A stretch of DNA of 64,000 nucleotides from Actinomadura sp. KC06 (GTDB lineage Bacteria > Actinomycetota > Actinomycetes > Streptosporangiales > Streptosporangiaceae): the NCBI RefSeq assembly GCF_004348735.1, contig NZ_SMKT01000005.1:1-64000 (forward strand), in the 5' to 3' direction. Within the stretch, counting starts at the first letter, position 1, and each line of letters begins with the position of its first letter. Positions 36,976-45,802 of this stretch are shown one piece after another. The position numbers were made by a program, and so were the translations under genes. The notes below the pieces were generated by a model. That model was not told the origin of the DNA and searched no databases. It saw only the letters and a program-made list of their open reading frames with translations.

Positions 36976-38226
36976 ATGACGGTCGCGACCACGGCGGACC
37001 TCGAAGCGCGCGACACCCGCAGGCTCGAACGCTACCGGCGGATCACCTACCGCTCGTTCCTGTGCGCCGCCGTCGGCTTCCTTGGGCCGAGCCTCGCCGG
37101 GCTGAGCATCGCCTACACCGACGGCCACGTCGGCGCCCCCCTCGCCGTCCTGGTCCTCGTGGGACTGGCCCTGCTCACCTGGTACTACGCGCGGCTCGTC
37201 AAGACCGGCCTGGCGGGCAGGGCGTCGCGCCGCGACGTCGTGCTCAGCGGCGCGCTGGCGGCCGCGCTGAGCGTGATGATCCTGACCGGCCCGCTGTTCA
37301 ACGTCATCCCGGCCTTCTGGGTGTCCGCGGTGGTGCTGTCACCGCTCAGCCGCAGGCAGATGGCCGCACTGTGCGTCGCCGTCGCGGCGTTCTGCTCGGT
37401 CCTCACCACGGTCGCCGCGCAGCGTCTCGCCCCGGACGGAGCCCTTCCCTGGTACGGGCTCCTTCCGCTCATGTTCGGGATCTACGTCGTCGGCTGCGGC
37501 GTCACCGTGTTCCTCAACCGGTACCAGCGCCGCATGTGGGAGATGCACCGGGAGACCCACGCCGCCCGCGACGCCCTCGCGCGGCTCGCGGTCACCGAGG
37601 AGCGGCTCCGCTTCTCCCGCGACCTGCACGACCTCCTCGGCCACAGCCTCTCCCTCATCGCGGTGAAGAGCGAGCTGGCGATGCGGATGGCGGGCACCGA
37701 CCCCGACCGCGCGGGCGCCGAGATGGCCGACGTCCGGCGCACCGCGCGGGAGGCGCTGCGCGAGGTGCGGTCCGCCGTCAGCGGGTACCGCGCCGTCGAG
37801 CTGGACACCGAGCTGGCCGGGGCCCGGGTCGTGCTGGAGGCCGCCGGGATCCGCTGCGAGATCGGCGACCCGCCGGACACGCTGCCGTCCGAGGTCCGCT
37901 CGGTGCTGGCCTGGGTCATCCGGGAGGGCGCCACCAACGTGATCAAGCACAGCGAGGCCCGGCGCTGCGCGGTCGCGCTGACCGCCTACGACGGGTCCGT
38001 GGTGCTGGAGATGCGCAACGACGGCGTCCGCGGCCCGGCCGCCGGGCGGGACGACGGGAGCGGATCCGGCCTCACCGGGCTCGCCGAGCGCGTCGCCGTC
38101 GTCGGCGGCGAGATCACCTCAGGCCGCCACGGCCGCGACGGCTTCCTCCTGCGCGCCGCCGTCCCGCTCCCCGCCCCCGGCGAGGACGGCGCCCGCACCG
38201 GCGCGGTCACCGGGAGGACGGCGTGA
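36976..38226 (+). CDS. Sensor histidine kinase, DesK/NarX-type
   Basis: A protein of 416 residues with about five N-terminal membrane segments (to about residue 180). A HisKA_3 dimerisation domain follows, with the phosphoacceptor His in FSRDLHDLLGHSLS (about 218), then a HATPase_c domain (VIREGATNVIKHSEARRC, GLTGLAERV). Few extracellular residues suggest sensing within the membrane. A GGAAGGAGG ribosome binding site precedes the ATG. Its stop overlaps the response regulator start. It lies 48 bp after the ABC permease and is likely co-regulated with it. Confidence 0.93.
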   Translation: MTVATTADLEARDTRRLERYRRITYRSFLCAAVGFLGPSLAGLSIAYTDGHVGAPLAVLVLVGLALLTWYYARLVKTGLAGRASRRDVVLSGALAAALSVMILTGPLFNVIPAFWVSAVVLSPLSRRQMAALCVAVAAFCSVLTTVAAQRLAPDGALPWYGLLPLMFGIYVVGCGVTVFLNRYQRRMWEMHRETHAARDALARLAVTEERLRFSRDLHDLLGHSLSLIAVKSELAMRMAGTDPDRAGAEMADVRRTAREALREVRSAVSGYRAVELDTELAGARVVLEAAGIRCEIGDPPDTLPSEVRSVLAWVIREGATNVIKHSEARRCAVALTAYDGSVVLEMRNDGVRGPAAGRDDGSGSGLTGLAERVAVVGGEITSGRHGRDGFLLRAAVPLPAPGEDGARTGAVTGRTA

Positions 38227-38828
38227 TCCGCGTCCTGCTCGCCGACGACGAGCACCTCATCCGCGGCGCCGTCGCCGCGCTGCTCGGCCTGGAGCCCGAC
38301 CTGGAGGTCGTCGCCGAGGTCGGCCGGGGGGACGAGGTCGCCGCCGCGGTCGCCGAGCACGCCCCGGACGTCGCCGTCCTCGACATCGAGATGCCCGGCG
38401 CGGACGGCCTCACCGTCGCCGAGCAGCTCACCGCGACCGGCGCCCGCTGCTCGATCTGCATCCTGACGAGCTTCGGCCGCCCCGGCTACCTGCGCCGCGC
38501 GATGGCCGCCGGCGTCCGCGGCTTCGTCGCCAAGGACGCCCCCACCCAGGAGCTCGCCGCCGCCATCCGCAAGATCCACGGCGGCGGCCGCTACTTGGAC
38601 GCCGAGCTCGCCGCCAGCGCGATGGCCGCGGGCGACAACCCCCTCACCGACCGCGAACGCGAGGTCCTCCGCCTCACCGGCACCGGCGCCGAGACCGCCC
38701 GCATCGCGTCCCAGCTGCACCTGTCCGAGGGAACCGTCCGCAACTACCTCTCCACCGCCATGACCAAACTGGGCGAATCCAACCGCCTCGCCGCCGTCCG
38801 CGCCGCACGCGACATGGGCTGGATCTGA
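38223..38828 (+). CDS. NarL/FixJ family response regulator
   Basis: A protein of 201 residues. The receiver domain (1-120) has the phosphoacceptor Asp54 in VAVLDIEMPG, conserved acidic pair DDE (8-10) and Lys in FVAKDAPT. The LuxR-type HTH domain (about 138-201) has LTDREREVLRL and SEGTVRNYLSTAMTKLGESNRLAAV. It is the partner of the preceding kinase (GTG start, GTGA overlap) and probably regulates the ABC exporter genes through the palindrome at 35107-35124. Confidence 0.93.
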   Translation: MIRVLLADDEHLIRGAVAALLGLEPDLEVVAEVGRGDEVAAAVAEHAPDVAVLDIEMPGADGLTVAEQLTATGARCSICILTSFGRPGYLRRAMAAGVRGFVAKDAPTQELAAAIRKIHGGGRYLDAELAASAMAAGDNPLTDREREVLRLTGTGAETARIASQLHLSEGTVRNYLSTAMTKLGESNRLAAVRAARDMGWI

Positions 38829-38835
38829 CGCCCGT

Positions 38836-38841
38836 TAGTCT
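38836..38841 (+). promoter_or_regulatory. -10 element TAGTCT before the aminotransferase
   Basis: TAGTCT ends 7 nt before the GTG start. No Shine-Dalgarno sequence is seen, so the mRNA is probably leaderless. Confidence 0.45.
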
Positions 38842-38848
38842 GGTCGGC

Positions 38849-40012
38849 GTGAGCGAGCCTCTCGTAGCGCGGATGCAGGGATTCGGCGAGACGATCTTCG
38901 CCGAGATGTCGGCCCTCGCCGTCCGGACCGGCGCCATCAACCTCGGCCAGGGCTTCCCGGACGAGGAGGGCCCGGAGGCCGTCCTGGACGCGGCCGTCGA
39001 GGCGATCCGGACCGGCGCGAACCAGTACCCGCCCGGCCCGGGCCTGCCGCGACTCCGTGAGGCGGTGTCGGCGCAGCGGCTCGCGCGGTACGGGCTGTCG
39101 TACGACCCGGCGACCGAGGTGTTCGTCACCGTGGGCGCCACCGAAGGCATCGCGGCATCGGTGCTGGCACTGGCCGGTCCCGGCGACGAGGTCATCGTTT
39201 TCGAGCCCTACTACGACTCCTACGCCGCCGTGATCGCGCTCGCCGGGGCGGTGCGCAGGCCCGTCACGCTCCGTCCGGTGGAGGGGCGCTTCACGTTCGA
39301 CCCCGACGAGCTGCGCGCCGCGGTCGGCCCCCGCACCAAGGCGATCCTGGTGAACTCGCCGCACAACCCGGCCGGGACCGTGTTCACGCGCGCCGAGCTG
39401 GAGGCCATCGCCGGCGTCTGCCGCGAGCACGACCTCGTCGCGATCACCGACGAGGTGTACGAGTACCTGACCTTCGACGACGCCGAGCACATCCCCCTCG
39501 CCACCCTGGACGGCATGCGCGAGCGGACGGTGGCGGTGTCGTCCGCCGGCAAGTCGTTCTCCGTCACCGGCTGGAAGACCGGCTGGGTGACCGCGCCCGC
39601 GCCGTACGTCCGGGCCGTCCAGACGGTGAAGCAGTTCCTCACCTACGCGGTCAGCGCCCCCTACCAGCGCGCCGCCGCGTACGCGCTGGCCAACGAGATC
39701 CCCTGGGTCGAGGAGCTGCGCAAGTCGCTGCAGGCCAAGCGCGACCGGCTCATCACCGGCCTGGAGGCCGCCGGGTTCAGCACGTACCGGCCGCAGGGAA
39801 CCTACTTCGTCCAGGCCGACATCCGGCCGCTGGGCTTCACCGACGGCATGGCCCTGGCCCGGGCGCTGCCGGAGAAGGCGGGCGTCGTCGCGATCCCGAC
39901 GCAGGTGTTCTACGACGACGCCGCGGCGGGCGCGCACTTCGTCCGCTTCGCGTTCTGCAAGAAGGACGAGGTCATCGACGAGGCCGTGGAACGGCTCGCC
40001 CGCCTCCGCTGA
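38849..40012 (+). CDS. Class I/II pyridoxal-phosphate aminotransferase
   Basis: A protein of 387 residues of the aspartate-aminotransferase fold: NLGQGFPDEEGP near the N-terminus, NQYPPGPGLPRLREAV, NSPHNPAGTVF, the PLP-binding Lys in SSAGKSFSVTGWKTGW (about 234-249) and a C-terminal FVRFAFCKKDEVIDEAVERL. It resembles the methionine/kynurenine aminotransferase and actinobacterial DapC-like group. The amino donor and acceptor cannot be fixed from sequence. It is a single gene between the exporter operon and the carbamate kinase gene. Confidence 0.88.
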   Translation: MSEPLVARMQGFGETIFAEMSALAVRTGAINLGQGFPDEEGPEAVLDAAVEAIRTGANQYPPGPGLPRLREAVSAQRLARYGLSYDPATEVFVTVGATEGIAASVLALAGPGDEVIVFEPYYDSYAAVIALAGAVRRPVTLRPVEGRFTFDPDELRAAVGPRTKAILVNSPHNPAGTVFTRAELEAIAGVCREHDLVAITDEVYEYLTFDDAEHIPLATLDGMRERTVAVSSAGKSFSVTGWKTGWVTAPAPYVRAVQTVKQFLTYAVSAPYQRAAAYALANEIPWVEELRKSLQAKRDRLITGLEAAGFSTYRPQGTYFVQADIRPLGFTDGMALARALPEKAGVVAIPTQVFYDDAAAGAHFVRFAFCKKDEVIDEAVERLARLR

Positions 40013-40083
40013 TCGGCGCGGATTGCCGAAGAAGCGGCGGCCGTTGGGCGGAATTCGCCCATGAGCGGGACGCCCGGCAGGGC

Positions 40084-40089
40084 TAGCGT
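40084..40089 (+). promoter_or_regulatory. -10 element TAGCGT before the carbamate kinase gene
   Basis: TAGCGT is followed by 7 nt and then GTG at 40097, the leaderless pattern. This supports 40097 as the start rather than the ATG at 40061. Confidence 0.5.
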
Positions 40090-40096
40090 TCGGCCT

Positions 40097-41059
40097 GTGA
40101 GCTGGAACGGCGGGGGCGCGCTCGACGGTGAGCGGGTCCTGATCGCGCTCGGCGGCAACGCCATGACCGCGCCGGACGGCAGCGCCGCGCCGGACGCGCA
40201 GGCGGCCGCGATCGAGGCGGCGATGGGCCCGGTGGCGGACCTGGTCGCGGCGGGCGCGCGGGTCGCGCTCACGCACGGGAACGGGCCGCAGGTCGGCAAC
40301 CTGCTGATCAAGAACCGGCTGGCCGCGGGCGTGGTGCCGCCCGTCCCGCTGGACTGGTGCGGCGCGCAGACCCAGGCCACCGTCGGCGTGATGATCATGA
40401 ACGCGCTGGAGCGGGCGCTGGCCGGGCGGGGCGCGGCGCGTCCGGTGTCCACGGTCGTGACGCGGACGCTCGTGGACGCGTCCGACCCCGGCTTCGCCGC
40501 CCCCGCCAAGCCGATCGGCCGCTACTTCCCGGAGGCGGACGCGCGCCGGGCCATGGCACGCGGCGAGGTGTGGCGGCAATTCGGCGAACGGGGCTGGCGC
40601 CGGGTCGTCGCGTCGCCGGAGCCGCTGGAGATCCTGGACGCCGGCGCTGCGGCGGCGCTGCTGGACGCCGGGCACGTCGTCGTCGCGGCGGGCGGCGGGG
40701 GAGTGCCCGTCGCCCGCGTGGACGGGACGCTGCGCGGCGTCGAGGCCGTCGTCGACAAGGACCTCGCGGCGCAACTGCTGGCGCGGCGGCTCGGCGCGTC
40801 CACCCTGGTCATCGCGACCGACGTCGAGTACGCGATGGCCGGGTTCGGGACGCCGGCGGCCCGCCCGCTGCGCCGCACGACCCCCGCCGAGCTGGCGGAG
40901 CTGGCCGCCGCCGGGCACTTCGCCGGCGGCAGCATGGGCCCGAAGGTGGAGGCGGTGCGGCGGTTCGTCGCGGCCGGCGGGCGGCGCGCGGCGATCGCGT
41001 CGCTGGCCCGGCTCGGCGCGGCGACGCGCGGCGAGGCCGGGACGATCATCGAGGCGTGA
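40097..41059 (+). CDS. arcC: Carbamate kinase
   Basis: A protein of 320 residues of the amino-acid kinase fold: LIALGGNAM (about 15-23), [13 protein letters not shown] (about 57-69), [18 protein letters not shown], the ATP-site segment [27 protein letters not shown] and [13 protein letters not shown]. It transfers phosphate from carbamoyl phosphate to ADP, giving ATP, CO2 and ammonia. No arginine deiminase or ornithine carbamoyltransferase is nearby. Barbiturase follows 44 nt downstream, and an AllFGH-like carbamoyltransferase is in the same window. This implies it serves catabolic carbamoyl phosphate from that system (like E. coli YbcF/AllK). A longer form starts at ATG 40061. Confidence 0.9.
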   Translation: MSWNGGGALDGERVLIALGGNAMTAPDGSAAPDAQAAAIEAAMGPVADLVAAGARVALTHGNGPQVGNLLIKNRLAAGVVPPVPLDWCGAQTQATVGVMIMNALERALAGRGAARPVSTVVTRTLVDASDPGFAAPAKPIGRYFPEADARRAMARGEVWRQFGERGWRRVVASPEPLEILDAGAAAALLDAGHVVVAAGGGGVPVARVDGTLRGVEAVVDKDLAAQLLARRLGASTLVIATDVEYAMAGFGTPAARPLRRTTPAELAELAAAGHFAGGSMGPKVEAVRRFVAAGGRRAAIASLARLGAATRGEAGTIIEA

Positions 41060-41103
41060 CCCGGGGTAGAGAGAGTCGAACAGAGCAGCTGAGGAGCGAT
41101 GAC

Positions 41104-42210
41104 GTGCCCGATCCGATCGAAGTCCGCAAGATCCCCATCGAGAGCGTGACCGACGCGTCCGGGCTGGCCCGGCTGATCGACGACGGCGTCCTGGACGCCG
41201 ACCGCGTCCTCGCCGTCGTCGGCAAGACCGAGGGCAACGGCGGCGTGAACGACTACACGCGGCTGCTCGCCGACCGGGCGTTCCGCGAGGTGCTGATCGC
41301 CAAGGGCACGCGCCCCCCGGACGAGGTCGGACGCGTCCCGCTGGTGTGGTCGGGCGGCACCGACGGCGTCCTCAGCCCGCACGCCACCGTGTTCGCCACC
41401 GTCGACCCCGCGACCGCGCCGCGGACGGACGAGCCGCGCCTGTCCGTCGGCGTCGCGATGAGCGAGATCATCCGGCCCGAGGACATCGGCCGTCCCGCGA
41501 TGGTCGAGACCGTCGCCGCGGGCGTCCGCGAGGCCATGAAGACCGCCGGGATCGACGACCCGGCCGACGTGCACTACGTCCAGACGAAGACGCCGCTGCT
41601 GACGCTCGACACCATCAACGACGCCAAGGCGCGCGGACGCGACGTCGTCACCGAGGACACCCTCAAGTCGATGGACATCTCCAACTCCACCACCGCGCTC
41701 GGCATCGCCGTCGCGCTCGGCGAGATCGAGCCGCCGTCCGCCGCGCAGATCCACAAGGACCTGTCGCTGTACTCGTCCGTCGCGTCCTGCTCGTCGGGCG
41801 TGGAGCTCGACCGGGCGCAGATCGTCGTGGTCGGCAACGTCCGCGGCATCGGCGGCCGCTACCGCGCCGGGCACGGCGTGATGAAGGACGCCCTCGACGC
41901 CGACGGCATCTGGGCCGCCATCGCCTCGGCCGGCCTCGACCTGCCCGACCGCCCTCGCACGTCCGACCTGGGGGAGCGGCTCGTCAACGTGTTCATCAAG
42001 TGCGAGGCCGACCCGTCCGGCTCGGTCCGGGGCCGCCGCAACATCATGCTGGACGACTCCGACGTGCACTGGCACCGGCAGATCAAGGCGTGCGTCGGCG
42101 GGGTCGCGGCGTCCGTCACGGGCGATCCGGCGGTGTTCGTGTCCGTCGCGGCCGTGCATCAGGGGCCGTCCGGCGGCGGCACCGTCGCCGCGATCGCCGA
42201 CCTCGGCTGA
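41104..42210 (+). CDS. Barbiturase / cyanuric acid hydrolase family ring-opening amidohydrolase
   Basis: A protein of 368 residues of the AtzD-Bar family, whose three repeated domains each carry a Ser-Lys dyad. Visible family motifs are [12 protein letters not shown] (about 82-93), VQTKTPLL (about 159-166), [16 protein letters not shown] (about 229-244) and a C-terminal [32 protein letters not shown]. Barbiturase opens barbituric acid to ureidomalonate, while AtzD opens cyanuric acid. The neighbourhood (codA, uracil permease, Mo hydroxylase, matB) favours barbiturase. The start is GTG with GAGGAG 8 nt upstream. A TAGAGA -10-like element lies at about 41077, and it may also be read through from the carbamate kinase gene. 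Confidence 0.87.
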   Translation: MPDPIEVRKIPIESVTDASGLARLIDDGVLDADRVLAVVGKTEGNGGVNDYTRLLADRAFREVLIAKGTRPPDEVGRVPLVWSGGTDGVLSPHATVFATVDPATAPRTDEPRLSVGVAMSEIIRPEDIGRPAMVETVAAGVREAMKTAGIDDPADVHYVQTKTPLLTLDTINDAKARGRDVVTEDTLKSMDISNSTTALGIAVALGEIEPPSAAQIHKDLSLYSSVASCSSGVELDRAQIVVVGNVRGIGGRYRAGHGVMKDALDADGIWAAIASAGLDLPDRPRTSDLGERLVNVFIKCEADPSGSVRGRRNIMLDDSDVHWHRQIKACVGGVAASVTGDPAVFVSVAAVHQGPSGGGTVAAIADLG

Positions 42211-42265
42211 CGAAAGCGAAACGGAGAGTATCCGATTCGACACCCACCGCAGTCGCCGGAGGATA

Positions 42266-42271
42266 TAGCCT
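42266..42271 (+). promoter_or_regulatory. -10 element TAGCCT before sseB
   Basis: TAGCCT is followed by 7 nt and then the GTG start, matching the leaderless promoters elsewhere in the window. A GGAGGA lies 15 nt further upstream, too far to serve as the ribosome binding site. Confidence 0.45.
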
Positions 42272-42278
42272 TCCTGCC

Positions 42279-42977
42279 GTGTCCGGACTGACCATTCCCG
42301 AACCGCAGTTCCCGGAGGACGACGGCGGCGCCGACCCGCGGCTCTGCGAGGCGCTCGCCGGGTACGCCGCCGGCCGCCTCGGCGCGCACGTGGTGCTGCG
42401 GCGGCTGCAGGGCGTGCGGCTGCTGGTGCCGATCGTCGCCGTCCTCACCGAGGAGGAGGACGTCGAGCCCGGCGAGCTCCGCCGGGAGAAGTCGAGCGAC
42501 ATGGCGCTCCCGACGCTGATCGGCGACGACGGCCGGCGCGGCGTGCTCGGCTTCACCTGCACCGAGACGATGCAGGCGTGGCGGCACGACGCCCGCCCCG
42601 TGCCGATCCGCGCGGGCGACGCGTGCCGCGCCGCCCTGGACGAGGGCGCCGACGCCCTGGTCGTGGACGTCGCGGGCCCCGTCCCGTTCGCCGTGGACGG
42701 CCTGCGCCTGCACCTGCTCGCCGAGGGCCGTCCCGTCCCGCCCCCGCACGAGGACCCGGACGTCCTCGCCGCCGTCGAGGCCGCGTTCGGCTCCGACCAG
42801 TCCGTCAGCGGCGTCCGCGTCACCGAGGGCGAGTCGACGGAGCTGGCCGTCCGGTTCGCCGTCGTCGAAGGCCACGACGAGCGCCGCACCGTGCAGCGGG
42901 TCTCCGACCGCCTCGCCGGACTCCTCCGCGGCCACATCGTCGGCGGCGTCGAACTGAGCGTCACCCGCCGCGCCTGA
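42279..42977 (+). CDS. SseB family protein
   Basis: A protein of 232 residues with the actinobacterial SseB N-terminal domain: PEPQFPEDDGGADPRLCEALAGYAAG, RLLVPIVAVLTEEE, KSSDMALPTLIGDDGRRGVLGFT and ARPVPIRAGDACRAAL. The C-terminal part (about 165-232) is a second conserved domain ending in VGGVELSVTRRA. The biochemical function is unknown. It is a conserved housekeeping-like gene and not obviously part of the catabolic set. Confidence 0.8.
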   Translation: MSGLTIPEPQFPEDDGGADPRLCEALAGYAAGRLGAHVVLRRLQGVRLLVPIVAVLTEEEDVEPGELRREKSSDMALPTLIGDDGRRGVLGFTCTETMQAWRHDARPVPIRAGDACRAALDEGADALVVDVAGPVPFAVDGLRLHLLAEGRPVPPPHEDPDVLAAVEAAFGSDQSVSGVRVTEGESTELAVRFAVVEGHDERRTVQRVSDRLAGLLRGHIVGGVELSVTRRA

Positions 42978-42991
42978 AACCCCGTCGGCAC

Positions 42992-43008
42992 GCGACCCTG
43001 ACGGTCGC
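42992..43008. terminator. Bidirectional hairpin between sseB and the DUF2332 gene
   Basis: GCGACC-CTGAC-GGTCGC lies exactly in the 31-bp gap between two convergent genes. The stem is short and there is no T-tract. Confidence 0.4.
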
Positions 43009-44016
43009 CTAGAACCAGGTGATCGGTAGGCCGTGCGAGGGGCCTTCGCCGAGGATCCTGCGGTTCCCGTCCGGCCATGTCCGCAGGGTCACGACCTGGA
43101 CGGAGTCGAGGCGGGAGGCGTCGCGGGCCTCGAACGTCAGGTAGGCGACGGGCGCGTCCTCGGTGGCGGCCGCGCCGGCGTTCTCAACGTGCCGGATGAC
43201 GCGCGCCGCCTCGTCCGCGGACATGTACGGCTGCATCGACGAGTGCCACACGACCGTCGCGGCGCCCGGCTTCGGGGCGAGGCCGTCCAGGAACTCGGCG
43301 GCGCCCGCCCGTACCACCCTCGCCGGGACCCGCGCGGCCACCTCGAACGCGGCCCGCAGCCGCTCGACCCGCGCCGTCTGGTCGGGCCACACGTACGACA
43401 GCAGCCGCAGCCGCGCCTCAGGCGAGGCCGGGTCCAGCGGCGCCGGGTCGCAGCCGAGGCGTTCCGCGACGGTGAGCGGAACGTTCGGCGGGAGGGCGCC
43501 GTGCCAGGCGTCCGGCAGCACCACCGGCGATTCGGGCCCGTAGCCGCCGTGCTCGTGCAGGATCCGGAAGTGATCGGCGCGCAGGTTGAGGCCCGCGCTC
43601 GCGCCGATCTCCAGCAGCCTGACCGGCAGGCCGTGCGCCGCGGCGGCCGTGAGCAGCCCGCCGACCAGCGGGGACGCCCGCCCGACCTCGTTGGTCTGCG
43701 GCGGGTCGGCGAGCCCCGCGCGGATCTCCGCCCCGTGCGCGACCAGGACCTTCCGGAACGCCGGCCAGGCGTCCAGCGGGTCCGCGGTCCCGCCCGCGGT
43801 CGGGTAGTGGGCGGCGAGGTCCGGCACGCGCCCCTCCAGGACGAGCCGGTGCACCGTCCCCAGCATCCCGATGACGAAGCCGGCCTCCGTCCGCGCGCCG
43901 AGCACGTCCCCGACGAGGTCCGCCGCCTCGTCCGCGGCCCGCGTCAGCAGCTCCGCGTACATCGGGGACCCCAGCTCGGCGCACGCCCGGGCCTGCTCCA
44001 GCAACTGCTCTCTCAT
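43009..44016 (-). CDS. DUF2332 family protein
   Basis: A protein of 335 residues matching the actinobacterial DUF2332 family. It opens with an RAADEAADLVGDVLG helix region, then RLLEIGASAGLNLRADHFRI (about 140-159), which looks like a SAM-binding methyltransferase motif I. RVVRAGAAEFLDG and VVWHSSMQPYMSADE also fit a Rossmann methyltransferase fold. A methyltransferase-like role is inference. The ATG is preceded by GGGAGG. Confidence 0.7.
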   Translation of the reverse strand: MREQLLEQARACAELGSPMYAELLTRAADEAADLVGDVLGARTEAGFVIGMLGTVHRLVLEGRVPDLAAHYPTAGGTADPLDAWPAFRKVLVAHGAEIRAGLADPPQTNEVGRASPLVGGLLTAAAAHGLPVRLLEIGASAGLNLRADHFRILHEHGGYGPESPVVLPDAWHGALPPNVPLTVAERLGCDPAPLDPASPEARLRLLSYVWPDQTARVERLRAAFEVAARVPARVVRAGAAEFLDGLAPKPGAATVVWHSSMQPYMSADEAARVIRHVENAGAAATEDAPVAYLTFEARDASRLDSVQVVTLRTWPDGNRRILGEGPSHGLPITWF

Positions 44017-44085
44017 CGCCCTCCCGCCTTCCGCGACGAGCCTCCCAGATGGCGGCCGCCGTCACGGAGGGCGCCGCGGACTCAA

Positions 44086-44091
44086 TAGGAT
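44086..44091 (+). promoter_or_regulatory. -10 element TAGGAT before aroC
   Basis: TAGGAT ends 6 nt before the aroC ATG, suggesting a leaderless transcript for the aro operon. Confidence 0.45.
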
Positions 44092-44097
44092 CAGGGC

Positions 44098-45276
44098 ATG
44101 CTGCGCTGGTTGACCGCGGGGGAGTCCCATGGCCCGGCCCTGACCGCGATCGTGGAGGGGCTGCCGGCCGGTGTGCGCGTGACCTCGGCGGACATCGCCG
44201 AGGAGCTGCGCCGCCGGCGGCTCGGCCACGGGCGGGGCGCCCGGATGAAGTTCGAGCAGGACCAGGTGACGATCGTCGGCGGCGTCCGGCACGGGACGAC
44301 GCAGGGCGGCCCGGTCGCGATCGAGGTCGGCAACACCGAGTGGCCCAAGTGGGAGACGGTCATGTCGGCCGACCCCGTGGACGCCGCCGTCCTGGAGGCG
44401 CAGGCGCGCAACGCTCCGCTGTCGCAGCCGCGGCCAGGCCACGCCGACCTCGTCGGCATGCAGAAGTACGGCTTCGACGACGCGCGGCCCGTCCTGGAGC
44501 GGGCGAGCGCGCGGGAGACGGCGGCGCGGGTCGCGCTCGGCACGGTCGCCAAGGCGTTCCTCAAGCAGGCCCTCGGCGTGGACGTCCTCAGCCACGTGAT
44601 CGCGCTCGGCGAGGTCGAGGCACCCGACGGCGTCCTGCCCGAGCCCGGCGACCTCGCCCGCGTGGACGAGAGCCCGGTGCGCTGCTTCGACGCGGACGCG
44701 TCCGCCGCGATGGTCGCGCACATCGACGAGATGAAGCGGGCCGGGGACACCCTCGGCGGCGTCGTCGAGGTCATCGCCTACGGGCTGCCGCCCGGCCTCG
44801 GCAGCCACGTCCACTGGGACCGGCGGCTCGACGCGCGGCTCGCCGGGGCGCTGATGGGCATCCAGGCGATCAAGGGCGTGGAGCTCGGCGACGGCTTCAC
44901 CACCGCGCGCCGCCCCGGGTCCCGGGCGCACGACGAGATCGACGGCACGCCCGAGGGCGTCCGCCGCCGGACGAACCGGGCCGGCGGCGTCGAGGGCGGC
45001 ATGACGACCGGCGAGGCGCTGCGCGTCCGGGCCGCGATGAAGCCGATCTCGACCGTCCCGCGGCGGCTGGACACCATCGACGTGAAGACCGGCGAGCCCG
45101 CCAAGGCGATCAACCAGCGCAGCGACGTCACCGCCGTGCCCGCCGCCGGCGTCGTCGCGGAGGCGATGGCCGCGCTCGTCCTGGCGGACGCGGCCCTGGA
45201 GAAGTTCGGCGGCGACTCCGCCGAGGAGACCGCCCGCAACCTGCGGGGATACCTGTCCTCGCTGACGATCAAGTGA
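44098..45276 (+). CDS. aroC: Chorismate synthase
   Basis: A protein of 392 residues making chorismate from EPSP with reduced FMN as cofactor, the last shikimate-pathway step. Signatures are [56 protein letters not shown] (about 117-150) and [14 protein letters not shown]. It heads the aroC-aroK-aroB-aroQ operon. Confidence 0.98.
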   Translation: MLRWLTAGESHGPALTAIVEGLPAGVRVTSADIAEELRRRRLGHGRGARMKFEQDQVTIVGGVRHGTTQGGPVAIEVGNTEWPKWETVMSADPVDAAVLEAQARNAPLSQPRPGHADLVGMQKYGFDDARPVLERASARETAARVALGTVAKAFLKQALGVDVLSHVIALGEVEAPDGVLPEPGDLARVDESPVRCFDADASAAMVAHIDEMKRAGDTLGGVVEVIAYGLPPGLGSHVHWDRRLDARLAGALMGIQAIKGVELGDGFTTARRPGSRAHDEIDGTPEGVRRRTNRAGGVEGGMTTGEALRVRAAMKPISTVPRRLDTIDVKTGEPAKAINQRSDVTAVPAAGVVAEAMAALVLADAALEKFGGDSAEETARNLRGYLSSLTIK

Positions 45277-45292
45277 ACTGGATCCGCTGACC

Positions 45293-45802
45293 ATGCGACC
45301 GAAGGCAGTCATCATCGGCCCGCCCGGGTCGGGCAAGACCACGATCGGCGCCGCGCTCGCGGACCGGCTCGGCGTGCCGCTGCGCGACACCGACGCCGAC
45401 GTCGAGTCCGCGGCGGGCAAGCCGATCGGCGAGATCTTCATCGACGACGGCGAGGAGCGCTTTCGCGAGCTGGAGCGCTCGGCCGTCGCGGCGGCGCTGG
45501 CCGAGCACGAGGGCGTCGTCGCGCTCGGCGGCGGCGCCGTCCTGGCGGCGGAGACGCAGGAGCTGCTCGACGGGCACGCCGTCGTGTACCTGCGGGTCGG
45601 GCTGTCCGAGGCGATCAAGCGGGTGGGGCTGGCGTCGGCGCGGCCGCTGCTCGTCCTGAACCCGCGCAGCCAGATGCGCAAGCTGCTGGAGGAGCGCCTG
45701 CCGATCTACGAGCGGCTCGGCACGATCGAGGTCGACACCGACGGCCGCGACCCGGCCGAGATCGTCGAGGAGATCGCGAAGGCACTGGAAGGCGCGGCGT
45801 GA
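45293..45802 (+). CDS. aroK: Shikimate kinase
   Basis: A protein of 169 residues with Walker [12 protein letters not shown] (about 9-19), the shikimate-binding DTDADVE (33-39) and the GGGAVL motif (about 80). The lid region has ASARPLLV. It phosphorylates shikimate at C3. The ATG is 16 nt after the aroC stop. Its TGA overlaps the aroB GTG. Confidence 0.97.
   Translation: MRPKAVIIGPPGSGKTTIGAALADRLGVPLRDTDADVESAAGKPIGEIFIDDGEERFRELERSAVAAALAEHEGVVALGGGAVLAAETQELLDGHAVVYLRVGLSEAIKRVGLASARPLLVLNPRSQMRKLLEERLPIYERLGTIEVDTDGRDPAEIVEEIAKALEGAA

Noticed and set aside
41104-42210. Cyanuric acid hydrolase (AtzD) as the primary call
   Set aside because: No triazine, biuret or allophanate hydrolase genes are nearby. 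The pyrimidine genes around it favour barbiturase, though sequence alone cannot separate the two.
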